From NCBI GenBank assembly GCA_023230825.1, contig JALNWO010000001.1, positions 1-64,000 of the forward strand: a DNA stretch of 64,000 nucleotides, in the 5' to 3' direction. Positions within the stretch are counted from its first letter, which is position 1. Each line of letters begins with the position of its first letter. The notes under the pieces are model-generated. The model had not been told where the DNA came from. It worked only from the letters and a program-made list of their open reading frames with translations, and did no database searches. The position numbers and the translations under genes were made by a program. The DNA is from Acholeplasmataceae bacterium (GTDB taxonomy: Bacteria > Bacillota_I > Bacilli_A > Acholeplasmatales > Acholeplasmataceae). Shown in pieces: positions 48,959 through 58,190 of the stretch.

Positions 48959-51805
48959 TTACCAGTCTTTAAGCTTTTGATAATTCTCTTCAGTATACGA
49001 AATACCTGTTAAATTATCAGCATTAACATCCCTATAAACATCGACTTGATGATATTTTAATTCATTAATTAGATTATCTAATTCTTTAGCATCTAAGCTA
49101 TCATCAACATCTAGTCGAATATTCTCTAAAGTCTCTAAAGTTAGAATAAGGTCATTAAGGTAAGTCTCATCATTTTCAATAGATTCTACTGACACTTTAG
49201 ATTGAGTCTTAACCCCCATAATCTCTTCAACTTGACGCTTACTCCATTCTAAGATATCCTTACTGCGTGTAGAGATATTATCTACTCCACCTGTATCTAA
49301 GAAGATATCATAGATATCAACTTGTTCAGTTTGACCTAAACGAGCACATCGAGCAATAGTTTGTGTCCTCTCATATTCTCTAAAAGGCGCATTTAACATG
49401 ATGATAGTGCTACACATAGTTAGAGGTACTGCGGCACTAAGAGAATCATAGGTAGCAACGAGGATTGTGTAGTCAGGATTATTTCGCATATCACTTAAGA
49501 TCTTAACTAAGTTCTTATTAGTGTCTGCATAGACAACATGACACTTAACCCCACGCTCTGTAAGTTGCTGTTGTAGACTCAATACTACTTGAACAAAGCT
49601 TGTAAAGAATACTGTTTTGCTATTAGAGGCGTTTGCCATATCTAAGAGAGTTAATTTCTTATCCCCTCCTTTCTCATCCATGACTAAATCAATATTAGCA
49701 ATCTCTAGGTTACACCTAGTCCTAATACCGCCTAGAATCCTTCCTAAGGCTTCTCCTTGAATCTTTAAGGTAACATACTTATAAACACTCCTAGCTTCTC
49801 TAAAGACTTGTTTATCAGCACTGTCTAAGTAAGGGATGATGAATTCTTTTTCGAACTTATTACACCATGCAGGTTCAGTCTTATGAATTCTAGGATCATA
49901 ATTCTTACGAAGAGTAGTAGCTACTTTAAAATATCCATTGATACTGTCAGCTAAACCAGGTTTCTTTAATTTAACCATTTCTAAGCATCTGAGATAGTCC
50001 TCAACATAACTATCCATATGTTCTTTATAGTACTTACTTCTTTCTACAACAAAATCACCAATGACTTTCTTAATATGTGGTAAGGTATAATCACTACCGT
50101 CTTTTAATTTAACACTATATTCATGAAAGTCAGGCTTATCAGTAATAACAGATTCTTTTGTTATAGTAAATTTAACTAAACCTAATCGATGAGCAATAAT
50201 ATCGTTAGCTTTACTGGAGTTCTTGCCAAAGATTTCTCTAAATCTTTCCTCAGCTCTGCTATTAAATAAGTTATCAATAGTTTTAAGCATAGGAATAACT
50301 TCTCTACCCATTGCTTTTAAAGGTGTACCACTCATCCATAATACAAAAGCTTGATTAATGTAAAGACATAAATCAATAAAGTTTTGAGTTCTATTACTAG
50401 TACTACCACTCTCATTCATGTTGTGACATTCATCGAGAATAATAGTTACCTCACCTAAACTATCTGCTTTAGTTTTATAAAGCATAGGTAAGAACTTTTC
50501 TAAGTATTCGTAATGGATAACATAGATACCTTTTTCTACTGTACTAAAGTTTTCATTAGTACTTAAGAAGTAGTTCTTAGGTTTCTTAAATAATCCCTTA
50601 ATACTAACTTCCCATGGGTCCTTAATAGCATTTTTAGGACAAACGACAATAACAGTATCTGAGTGTAACATTGCACTCACAGCTAAACTCATATAAGTGT
50701 TATGAGTAACTACCCAGTCATCAGCAATGTAGAGTTTATCAGGATGATCAATTTCAATACATTGAACAGGTTCCACTCCTATTTTTTTAATTGATTTGAT
50801 CTTTATCTTTCTATCATCGGGATTAACAGGTAATACACCATTAACAAAACATTCATTAAAGCGTTTGTAATGAGTAGCGATGTAACCTGCTTGTCGTAAT
50901 TGATCTTCTACAAAAGCACCCTCTACTTCCCCAACTACTTTAAAAGTAAGGTTGCTATCATCACCACTGATATTACTATTACCAACTCTAACTCTTAATT
51001 GATTAACAATTTCTTTTTTGTTTAAGCAAACAGGTAAATCAATAGAGAGGGAGGTGATGTTAAAGATCTTATTATTCTCAAGAATCTGAGCTAAGCTTAA
51101 AATGCGGCGACCTAACCATCTAGAATGATAAACACCCCATAAATGCTCTAGACAAGAACGAGTTTTCCTACCATCACTGAATTCAATTTCATAAACCTCC
51201 ATCTCACCTTGAGGATATACGCCTTTAACAGTAGTTTCCACCCCCGACCAAGCTAAGATCTTATCACCTACCTGAATATCTTTATTTAGAATAAAACCTT
51301 GTCTGGTTCTAAGTTTTGTATATAGAGGTTGAGCTTTACCTGTACCAGGCGCTGAGTCTAAAAGATAGCCTCTGAGGTTTAGTTTTTTCGCCTGGCTAGT
51401 AAGATGGTTGAAGAAGTCTTGCTGTGCTACTTTAGGTTTAAAGACAAATTGATTTAACTGAGATTGATCTAGAAGAGGTTCTTGAACTTCTTCATTAAGA
51501 CTGCTTAACCATGTATTCTCTTTTAGACTATCTCTAATTTTAACGAGTACACGATTAGGAGTATGAGTATAACGTCGTTGGATAAGGGATTCGATAATAT
51601 ATAGAAACTCAATACCAAAGAACTTATTAAAAGCAATTTCTTTAGGTTTTTGATAAGAAAATAAATTATCAGTAATTTTACGAGTTCCCCATTGACGTCG
51701 AATATCTTCCATAAAGGGGATACTGTCAATACCTTTAATAATAATCAAATCATTTCTTTCTTCTACAGTAATAGAAGAAATTAAAGCAGTAAAGAAATTA
51801 AACAT
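48959..51805 (-). CDS. SNF2-like superfamily 2 helicase with intein in Walker A
   Basis: 948-aa precursor on the minus strand. After intein removal the protein is 736 aa. Motifs: Walker A SAPGTGK-T split by the intein after Lys157, motif II ILDECHN, motif III MSGTP, and motif VI IARCARLGQTEQVDIYD, which is SNF2-like. It probably remodels or unwinds DNA during replication, recombination or transcription. A DnaB-like helicase gene lies upstream on the same strand. The start ATG has only a weak AGGTT ribosome binding site. Confidence 0.9.
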   Translation of the reverse strand: MFNFFTALISSITVEERNDLIIIKGIDSIPFMEDIRRQWGTRKITDNLFSYQKPKEIAFNKFFGIEFLYIIESLIQRRYTHTPNRVLVKIRDSLKENTWLSSLNEEVQEPLLDQSQLNQFVFKPKVAQQDFFNHLTSQAKKLNLRGYLLDSAPGTGKAQPLYTKLRTRQGFILNKDIQVGDKILAWSGVETTVKGVYPQGEMEVYEIEFSDGRKTRSCLEHLWGVYHSRWLGRRILSLAQILENNKIFNITSLSIDLPVCLNKKEIVNQLRVRVGNSNISGDDSNLTFKVVGEVEGAFVEDQLRQAGYIATHYKRFNECFVNGVLPVNPDDRKIKIKSIKKIGVEPVQCIEIDHPDKLYIADDWVVTHNTYMSLAVSAMLHSDTVIVVCPKNAIKDPWEVSIKGLFKKPKNYFLSTNENFSTVEKGIYVIHYEYLEKFLPMLYKTKADSLGEVTIILDECHNMNESGSTSNRTQNFIDLCLYINQAFVLWMSGTPLKAMGREVIPMLKTIDNLFNSRAEERFREIFGKNSSKANDIIAHRLGLVKFTITKESVITDKPDFHEYSVKLKDGSDYTLPHIKKVIGDFVVERSKYYKEHMDSYVEDYLRCLEMVKLKKPGLADSINGYFKVATTLRKNYDPRIHKTEPAWCNKFEKEFIIPYLDSADKQVFREARSVYKYVTLKIQGEALGRILGGIRTRCNLEIANIDLVMDEKGGDKKLTLLDMANASNSKTVFFTSFVQVVLSLQQQLTERGVKCHVVYADTNKNLVKILSDMRNNPDYTILVATYDSLSAAVPLTMCSTIIMLNAPFREYERTQTIARCARLGQTEQVDIYDIFLDTGGVDNISTRSKDILEWSKRQVEEIMGVKTQSKVSVESIENDETYLNDLILTLETLENIRLDVDDSLDAKELDNLINELKYHQVDVYRDVNADNLTGISYTEENYQKLKDW
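50699..51334 (-). other. Intein in the helicase P-loop (212 aa, class 3 features)
   Basis: Residues 158-369 of the precursor. It starts with Ala (AQPLYTKL), not Cys or Ser. Block B region is SCLEHLWGVY with a Trp, block F is VQCIEIDHPDKLYIADDW with a Cys, and it ends VVTHN with Thr as +1. An Ala1 intein with Trp in block B, Cys in block F and Thr at +1 matches the WCT triplet of class 3 inteins, which are often found in helicase and terminase P-loops. No LAGLIDADG or HNH motif was seen, so it is a mini-intein. Confidence 0.85.
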
Positions 51806-51857
51806 GTTTATATAACCTAATAGTTTATTTTTTTTTGTACACTAATCATAGAATGAC

Positions 51858-51897
51858 AGCATAACTGGGAGTCCTAAAAAGGACTCCCTCTATGCCG
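51858..51897 (-). terminator. Hairpin terminator for the DnaB-like gene
   Basis: GGGAGTCC and GGACTCCC around TAAAAA inside GCATAA...TATGCC, at the 3' end of the minus-strand gene. Confidence 0.75.
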
Positions 51898-51908
51898 TTT
51901 ACCATAGA

Positions 51909-53438
51909 TTAGAATTCCCACATGGGTTTTTCTTCTTCTCCATTTTCATTCACAATAGCGCCAGGTGTACTAACACCTAAAGTAGGTCCATGAAGATCAT
52001 CTTGTAATCCTGCTTCTGGATGAAAGGGTAGAGCACAGAATAGATCTTTATCAGCAACTACAGCACCACCTTGACGATACTTACCACGAGCGCATGTTAA
52101 ATACTTAACACCATTAATAGATTCAATATGAATAAGAATCTCTGCATCAACTTCTTGGTTAATCTGAGTAGAGCCTGAATACATACTCTTGTTCACAAAC
52201 TCTTTAACTAAGTTATCTCTACCTTCACGAACCATCTTAGTAGCATCCGGAGACAGCTGCCAAGGCGTAATGAAAGTGATACCTCTGGCGCTCATGAAAT
52301 TTCGGACCCTCCTAACAAGATCCCTTTTATCTTCACCAGTTGCTCCTTTTTCACAACCAGTAGTAGGAATCATCATTAAATAATCCAGCATACAAAGCTT
52401 TACACAATAACCTAAAGATTCTAACTCAATGATCTTTCTTTCAATATCTCGATAAGTCCAAGCGCTAGGGTTAATACGCATAAAGCGTACATGCCATCCA
52501 TTAGCACTCCACTTCTCATGGATATATGCCCTCATGTATTCTGAGGTCATGTCACTGATAACAGGGACTTTCTTTTCTGCGTTAAAATACGTATCAGTAA
52601 AGATCTTTGTTAAGTTATCAGTAATTTCATCTTCTGCACTAATTCTAAGTAAGAGGGGTTTCTTACCTTCATCTTCTTCCCTTAAGAAAGGAGTATTATA
52701 GATAGCAGCATGACGAAATAAAGCTAAGGTAAAACCTGTTTTATGTTGGTGTTGTAATGCGCCTACTAATAATGTCTTACCAGCTCCTAAAGCACCTCTG
52801 AAGAATTTATTGATATGTTTAAAACCAAAAACAAAACTACCAATACCTTCTTCTGCTTTCTTAGCTTGGTCAAAGACAGTCTCTACAGCTTTAGAGTCAC
52901 TGAGATCAAAATCAGCAATAACCGCAGGATCTTCACTATCTCCTTTATTTAAGAAAGGTTCGATCTCTGAAACAGACTGCATTAAATACTTAGGAATATC
53001 ATCAACATCATCTCTACTGAACTTTAACTTTTTAGCTTTTTCATAAAAGAGTTCAATAGCATTAGTATCTCTTAAATACTTATTTAACTTCTTCTCTAAA
53101 CTAACTGCACTCCCAGCAATCTCTTCTTCAGTTAACTCTGCTTCAATCATGACTTTCATTGACTCTAGTAATTGAGAGTCATTGCCACAGTCAATAGTAA
53201 TCTGTTGAAGGAGGGTTAGTTTATCAATCTCACTTTCATTGACGAGTTGTTTAATTGTTTTAATTAAGCAACTAATAGCATCTCTTTCTTGATCTAGACC
53301 ACCTCCAGTTAATTCAGGGAGCTTTATCAACTCTAACACCTGGAGAACTAAACTAGAAGTAGAAGTACTCTTATGAGGTAATTTAGATTTTAAAAATAGT
53401 AAAGTAATACAACTAGCTAAAAGATGTTTATTATTCAT
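51909..53438 (-). CDS. DnaB-like replicative helicase
   Basis: About 509 aa from ATG 53438 (MNNKHLLASC); a TTG at 53456 is an in-frame alternative. Helical N-terminal domain of about 200 residues, then a RecA-type core with Walker A GALGAGKT, Walker B KLCMLDYLMMI, and TPWQLSPDA with a Q/H-type sensor. It probably is the hexameric fork helicase. The N-terminal domain is not clearly similar to bacterial DnaB. No ribosome binding site is obvious at the ATG. Confidence 0.82.
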   Translation of the reverse strand: MNNKHLLASCITLLFLKSKLPHKSTSTSSLVLQVLELIKLPELTGGGLDQERDAISCLIKTIKQLVNESEIDKLTLLQQITIDCGNDSQLLESMKVMIEAELTEEEIAGSAVSLEKKLNKYLRDTNAIELFYEKAKKLKFSRDDVDDIPKYLMQSVSEIEPFLNKGDSEDPAVIADFDLSDSKAVETVFDQAKKAEEGIGSFVFGFKHINKFFRGALGAGKTLLVGALQHQHKTGFTLALFRHAAIYNTPFLREEDEGKKPLLLRISAEDEITDNLTKIFTDTYFNAEKKVPVISDMTSEYMRAYIHEKWSANGWHVRFMRINPSAWTYRDIERKIIELESLGYCVKLCMLDYLMMIPTTGCEKGATGEDKRDLVRRVRNFMSARGITFITPWQLSPDATKMVREGRDNLVKEFVNKSMYSGSTQINQEVDAEILIHIESINGVKYLTCARGKYRQGGAVVADKDLFCALPFHPEAGLQDDLHGPTLGVSTPGAIVNENGEEEKPMWEF

Positions 53439-53631
53439 ATGGCGGGTTTGATACAAATTCTCTTAGTATTTAGATGTAATGTATGAAAACAATTTCTCTT
53501 TAATTGGATTTAAATATAGAAAGAGTTCATACTGGACATATCATCTATTAGAGGCTATTTTAATTAATTACTAATTAGCTTGAAATACAACCAAATAGTA
53601 TAGAAAATAAAAAACTTGGAGTAAACATACA

Positions 53632-54234
53632 GTGAAGCATTTTAACTCGATACTAATTCCTAATTGGATCGAGCAAGCGATCTTGGCAAATGATAAGTCT
53701 TTAGCAGATGTCATTAATTATGATGTCATGCGAGCTATCCTCAGCCCTGAGGACGTGCTCTATCTCTTACAATTTCAACAACTCAACACAGCTAGCTTTG
53801 ATAATTCTGTACTAGGATCTAGCATTGAAAACCTTTCTTCTTACTGGCGTTCTAATACAGAGTGTCCTGAAGAAGTAGAAACCTTAACTAATATTGCTTA
53901 TAATAGTGTTAATAATTATGAAGCATTCACATCAGGCATACTAACTCGTTTTAGTACTGCTGCTGTACTAGGGGCGGAAGATAAGGTTTTTGAGATACAT
54001 GATTTGAGTAAGAACCTAAGTAATTCCGAACTTACTTATGCAATTGTGTTTGGACAAAATTCTCTAAGTACTGAAGCCGTTAATACAATGAGTCTTCAGA
54101 CTAAATATGACTTAACTGAATCGTTATTAAAAGCACTCTATTCTCGCTTACCAACGGTTCAAGTAGCACTACTTCCTATTACTAAACAATATATTGAACT
54201 AATGAAAATTAGAGTAAATACCAACGCACTATAA
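53632..54234 (+). CDS. Hypothetical protein upstream of the capsid gene
   Basis: 200 aa, GTG start after TTGGAG at about 10 bp. Helical, Ser/Asn/Leu-rich, with no motif recognised. It directly precedes the major capsid gene, so a morphogenesis role is possible by position. Motif ACATATCATCTATTAG lies near 53537. Confidence 0.7.
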   Translation: MKHFNSILIPNWIEQAILANDKSLADVINYDVMRAILSPEDVLYLLQFQQLNTASFDNSVLGSSIENLSSYWRSNTECPEEVETLTNIAYNSVNNYEAFTSGILTRFSTAAVLGAEDKVFEIHDLSKNLSNSELTYAIVFGQNSLSTEAVNTMSLQTKYDLTESLLKALYSRLPTVQVALLPITKQYIELMKIRVNTNAL

Positions 54235-54320
54235 TTAGTTTGTATCTATTTTAAGATTAAATAGTTTGAGATATAAAACCTTTACAATCTCTTAAGAAAT
54301 TTTACAAGGATTTTTCATAA

Positions 54321-56552
54321 ATGAAGCCTACTAACAAGATTTTCGGTATTAATCAATCGGAAACGCCCGCACTGGGACTTAACAAAGCTATTGATCAGCT
54401 CAAAGACAAATTCGATCATGCACAACTGCGTGGATCGGAGAGTCTGGGTAAAGCAGTTTTCTCCTCGGAAGGTCTGGACCCAACGAGTTCTGTAGCTACT
54501 GAAGCTCGTGATCTCTATCAGAACGTTCAAGTCTCTCTTGAGAGCGTTTTCAAAGATACCTTTGGTATGGTAGAAGACGCTTCCGGTCGTAGCGTTGCTG
54601 CTGTTACTATTTCTGAAGCTGGTCAACGTGCTGCCGCTGCTGCTGCAATCATGGCGACTAACGTCCCTGCTTACCTGCAATCTGCACCACACGTCTCCCG
54701 TGGTTCGATGGAATCGATTCCTCTGATCACTGGTACTAACCTTTCTTACACGACCTCTAAGCGTCAATTCTCGGCTGAAGCTTACGATACTCGTGAGCTG
54801 CGTGATACGACTGTATACTCGATCATCTATAACCAGAAACACGGTAACCAAGACGAGTTCGCAGAATCCTTCTTCCCAACCGTTACGGTCTCGCCTGATC
54901 AAGCTGGCTACACAGTCACAATGAACGTGATGACTGTGATGAATGAAGTTCGCCGTGACATCTCTGGTGATGAAACTGATTTCGGTCGTAAGAACCTGAT
55001 TCATGCTGTTATTGACCCAACGATTCTGGACAACGATCAAACTCGTCTGGTTCCAGTTTATCGTCCAGAAGCTGCTGCTAACTTCGTTGATCCTGCTCTG
55101 GTTCCTCTTGCTTCGTTTGATGTGGCTGGTGAAGCAGTCCCAACGACTTCGCTCTTATTCGATAACCGTATCGATATTCTGGGCATCTCTCAAACTGAAG
55201 CGCTGCTTGAAACCGGTATTATGGATTCGACTGATGCTGTTGACTCCAGTCTGTTCCTGGACAACGTCGTGATGAAAGTCACTGACGGTGCGGACGATGA
55301 AGTGATTCGTCTGAGCACTCGCCATATGCATGAATCGAACTTCTATCCAGTTGTACAAGGTAACTTCCGTCAACTGCGTCTGATGTTCGATACTAAAGAT
55401 GTTCTGGTGGGTGGTAGCAGTGGTGCTATTAAAACCGTTCGGGGTGCTGACTCTGTTCTGCTTGCACCTATCGTTACTTCTGAACTGGCTGTTCGTCTGT
55501 CGTTCGTTGTTTCGGGTCAGATCAACGTTGAAACGGGTCTTATTTCGCTGCAACGTACTCGTCCAATCGTTTCGGTTATCCGTGACGAACAAGGTAACAA
55601 GATTGCTACCGACGATCCTCGCTATCAAACCGTTGTTGATCTCTTTGAAGACGCTGAACTGATCGGTTACACTCTGGATGGTTATCGTACCAACTCGAAC
55701 CGTCGTCAACGTGGTCAGCTGGTTGATACGACCTATCAATCGCAAATGTATCAGCCACAGCTGCGTAGCCCAATCACGATCCCACGTCCTGAGACTAACG
55801 TTTCTCAGACTGATTCGATTGACATCGCTGCACTGCTGGTCGCTACAGGTATTCGTACGACTAACGCTGCTATTGACGAGATCTTCAAAACGCAGACCGT
55901 TCTGGCTCAACACTTTAATGCTAATGATCCCGTTTCTGCTACGCCTACTCTGATGGGTGTTGCTCTGGGTCCAATCCGTCCCTTCTATGAGACTGATGTC
56001 ATTGACGTTGAAGCTGAGATCAACTCGCTCAAATCGCATGAGAAAGTTCAGGATATGCAAGCTGTCCTGCTGAACCGTATCCGTGACGTAGCTTATCGTG
56101 CATGGCGTGATTCGGGTTATAAGCCTGTTGCTGATGCACTGGCTGGCGGTATCTCGAAGAAGCCAACTGTACTGATCGGTACTGATCCAGTTATCGCTAA
56201 CTATCTGATCACTCCAGGAGATGTTCGTACCCTGGGTGCAGAAATGGACTTCAAGATCGTTTCGACCTTTAACCAGCGTGTCAAAGGCCAGATCTTTATT
56301 ACCTTCATCAATCCGGATTCGGCTAAGTCTGGTGTGCCAGATCCGCTGACCTTCGGTAACATGGGTTGGAAGCCTGAACTGGTTATCGCTCTGCCAACGT
56401 ACTTCAACGGTGCTAACAGCCGTCAGATTACTGTACAGCCTTGCTTTATCCACTCGATCAACTGCCCGATCCTGGCGCACTTCACTGTTGTTAACCTGGA
56501 TAAAGTCACTCGCGTTCGTAACCCGATCGCGTTTGAAGAAGTCCAACCTTGA
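54321..56552 (+). CDS. Major capsid protein
   Basis: 743 aa, close to the size of capsid proteins in phiKZ-like jumbo phages (about 747 aa). The strongest codon bias of the window (CTG, CGT, AAC, TCG, ATC) indicates the highest expression. The N-terminal 85 residues are helical and may be a cleaved scaffold segment. The segment GRSVAAVTISEAGQRAAAAA is followed by a strand-rich body. I recognise it by length, codon bias, context and general HK97-like capsid character, not by a motif. The codon bias also creates long antisense open frames, which are not genes. Start ATG after AAGGA. Confidence 0.78.
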   Translation: MKPTNKIFGINQSETPALGLNKAIDQLKDKFDHAQLRGSESLGKAVFSSEGLDPTSSVATEARDLYQNVQVSLESVFKDTFGMVEDASGRSVAAVTISEAGQRAAAAAAIMATNVPAYLQSAPHVSRGSMESIPLITGTNLSYTTSKRQFSAEAYDTRELRDTTVYSIIYNQKHGNQDEFAESFFPTVTVSPDQAGYTVTMNVMTVMNEVRRDISGDETDFGRKNLIHAVIDPTILDNDQTRLVPVYRPEAAANFVDPALVPLASFDVAGEAVPTTSLLFDNRIDILGISQTEALLETGIMDSTDAVDSSLFLDNVVMKVTDGADDEVIRLSTRHMHESNFYPVVQGNFRQLRLMFDTKDVLVGGSSGAIKTVRGADSVLLAPIVTSELAVRLSFVVSGQINVETGLISLQRTRPIVSVIRDEQGNKIATDDPRYQTVVDLFEDAELIGYTLDGYRTNSNRRQRGQLVDTTYQSQMYQPQLRSPITIPRPETNVSQTDSIDIAALLVATGIRTTNAAIDEIFKTQTVLAQHFNANDPVSATPTLMGVALGPIRPFYETDVIDVEAEINSLKSHEKVQDMQAVLLNRIRDVAYRAWRDSGYKPVADALAGGISKKPTVLIGTDPVIANYLITPGDVRTLGAEMDFKIVSTFNQRVKGQIFITFINPDSAKSGVPDPLTFGNMGWKPELVIALPTYFNGANSRQITVQPCFIHSINCPILAHFTVVNLDKVTRVRNPIAFEEVQP

Positions 56553-56678
56553 AGTGATAGTCTATTCACTAAGTATAAGCTAGATGGCTTTAAAAGAGTT
56601 GATTCTTAACTCTCATTGGCCTATAGCCAAATTGAGTAATCGATAGTGAATAGGCCAATATTGTAATACGCTTACAAT

Positions 56679-56718
56679 GGCATAGATAGGGAGAGCAATT
56701 AGCTCTCCCATTTATGCC
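56679..56718 (+). terminator. Hairpin terminator of the GGCATA...TATGCC family
   Basis: GGCATAGATAGGGAGAGC, loop AATTA, GCTCTCCCATTTATGCC. Confidence 0.8.
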
Positions 56719-56748
56719 GTACTTTTATTATTTAAGATATTTTCACAT

Positions 56749-56759
56749 ACACATCACTA
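56749..56759 (+). promoter_or_regulatory. Putative phage promoter, variant ACACATCACTA
   Basis: Variant of the recurrent motif, downstream of the capsid terminator and about 190 bp before ATG 56951. Confidence 0.4.
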
Positions 56760-56950
56760 TCTAGTAACTTAGGTAGAAGTGCCTTTAATTATCTATTAAT
56801 TCGTTCTTTAATTAAACTCCTAGTATTTGTAGTAATCGTTCTTTAGTAGTTAGGGAGAGTACTTTCGGGAGAAGTATTCGTGCCAGCCCAGTAGTGTAAT
56901 AGATAATTAAGAAGATCAATAATTTTTATAAATTGGGGGAAAATATCGAT

Positions 56951-58114
56951 ATGTATAGTGGATTTAATATGCCTAAACATCGATTAGAGAGATCTGATCC
57001 ATGTAATGGCCATGATTTTAGTCGGGGACCTAGAGTAAATGGAACAGGTACATTCACTCTAGAGGTAGAGTATTTTAATTATACTCAATATCATATTCAA
57101 GTGACAGGTAACGATGATGTACCTATGGTCATCTATTCTGATCCGACAACATGTCCTGATCACAAGAATTATTTAAACCATGTCATTATTTGTTATAATT
57201 ACAAAGTTCGATATGGTTATTTAAATGACTTCCATAGACACGTCAATTCTCAATTAACTGCTGAAACACCGTTAATGAGAAGTCTTCAGATTCAAGTCAA
57301 TAAAGACTATCCGTTTCATCAGAGTCAAATGACTCGTGAATACAAAATTGCTTTTAAGATTCATATCGAGAAAATCCTAAACTCCCCACAAGGGATCTTT
57401 GATGAGAATACCTCGAAAGTCTTATCAGTTAATATTCCTGAAGATAGTCGATTCGTAGAAGTGGGCGCTCCGAATCATATTAACCCAGTCGGTTTAAATA
57501 GGGTTAATTTTCCTGCTATGAGTGCGGCTGGATTGACAGAAGAAGAGAAAGAAAAACTCGATAGCACTATGATTGCTTTCCATGCTGATTTAATCGATAA
57601 TGGAAACGTTATGTCATCGAGATTCTTTAAGCTCCTAGATCAAGTCATAGAACTTAAACCTCGACTTGACTTATCTCGACCTAGTGGATTATATATCTAT
57701 TATCGGTCAGGAACGAGTCTACGAGGTAGTAGAATTACTGATATGCAATTCTTTAAGTTAGATGAAATTTCTGAAGAAATGGGTTTTTACAGAAAGAGAG
57801 AAGATACTTTGTCTTCACTAGAACTAAAGAAACTTCATTTAGAGAAAGAAAAGATCAGAACGGAAAATGAGCGACTAGAAATAGAGCGAGAAGTACTAAA
57901 GATAAAGCAGGATATTGACATGTCTAGTGCTGAAGTTAAGCGCGAACAAATCCAACACGATAAAGAAAAGATGAAGGCTGCTAAAAATCCTAGTGCGTGG
58001 GAGAAAACAGTTAGAGTATTTTCTGAAGTGGGGAATGCTTTCAAAGCTGCTGCTGCTTTTATTGGTGGAGCATTAGCTTTGTATAAAGTATATGAAATGA
58101 CAAAGTCTAAATAG
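56951..58114 (+). CDS. Large protein with coiled coil and C-terminal membrane segment
   Basis: 387 aa from ATG 56951, with GGGGGA upstream; TTG 56933 is an in-frame alternative. Residues 30-190 are strand-rich. Residues 280-350 are a highly charged coiled coil (LHLEKEKIRTENERLEIERE), and a C-terminal hydrophobic segment (AFKAAAAFIGGALALYKVYE) could insert in a membrane. Probable virion or membrane-associated structural protein by position after the capsid gene. Family not recognised. Confidence 0.72.
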   Translation: MYSGFNMPKHRLERSDPCNGHDFSRGPRVNGTGTFTLEVEYFNYTQYHIQVTGNDDVPMVIYSDPTTCPDHKNYLNHVIICYNYKVRYGYLNDFHRHVNSQLTAETPLMRSLQIQVNKDYPFHQSQMTREYKIAFKIHIEKILNSPQGIFDENTSKVLSVNIPEDSRFVEVGAPNHINPVGLNRVNFPAMSAAGLTEEEKEKLDSTMIAFHADLIDNGNVMSSRFFKLLDQVIELKPRLDLSRPSGLYIYYRSGTSLRGSRITDMQFFKLDEISEEMGFYRKREDTLSSLELKKLHLEKEKIRTENERLEIEREVLKIKQDIDMSSAEVKREQIQHDKEKMKAAKNPSAWEKTVRVFSEVGNAFKAAAAFIGGALALYKVYEMTKSK

Positions 58115-58190
58115 CGCGATATATTAAATTATCACTTAGCTTAAAATCTATTGTACTACTTGATACCAAAAAAACAATGGAGAACTCTTC

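Larger units (their letters stand above)
56553..56950 (+). other. Intergenic stretch after the capsid gene
   Basis: No gene called. It holds AGAGTT/AACTCT (56595-56613), ATTGGCCTAT/ATAGGCCAAT (56615-56659), the terminator at 56679-56718, the promoter-type motif ACACATCACTA at 56749-56759, and a long leader up to the next start. Confidence 0.6.

Noticed and set aside
54315-55040. 241-aa antisense frame over the capsid N-terminus
   Set aside because: Same cause as the longer antisense frame; no start signals or protein-like features.
55155-56546. 463-aa open frame on the minus strand across the capsid gene
   Set aside because: The capsid gene avoids TTA, CTA and TCA codons, so its complement has few stops. 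The antisense product has no motif, and the plus strand is clearly coding.
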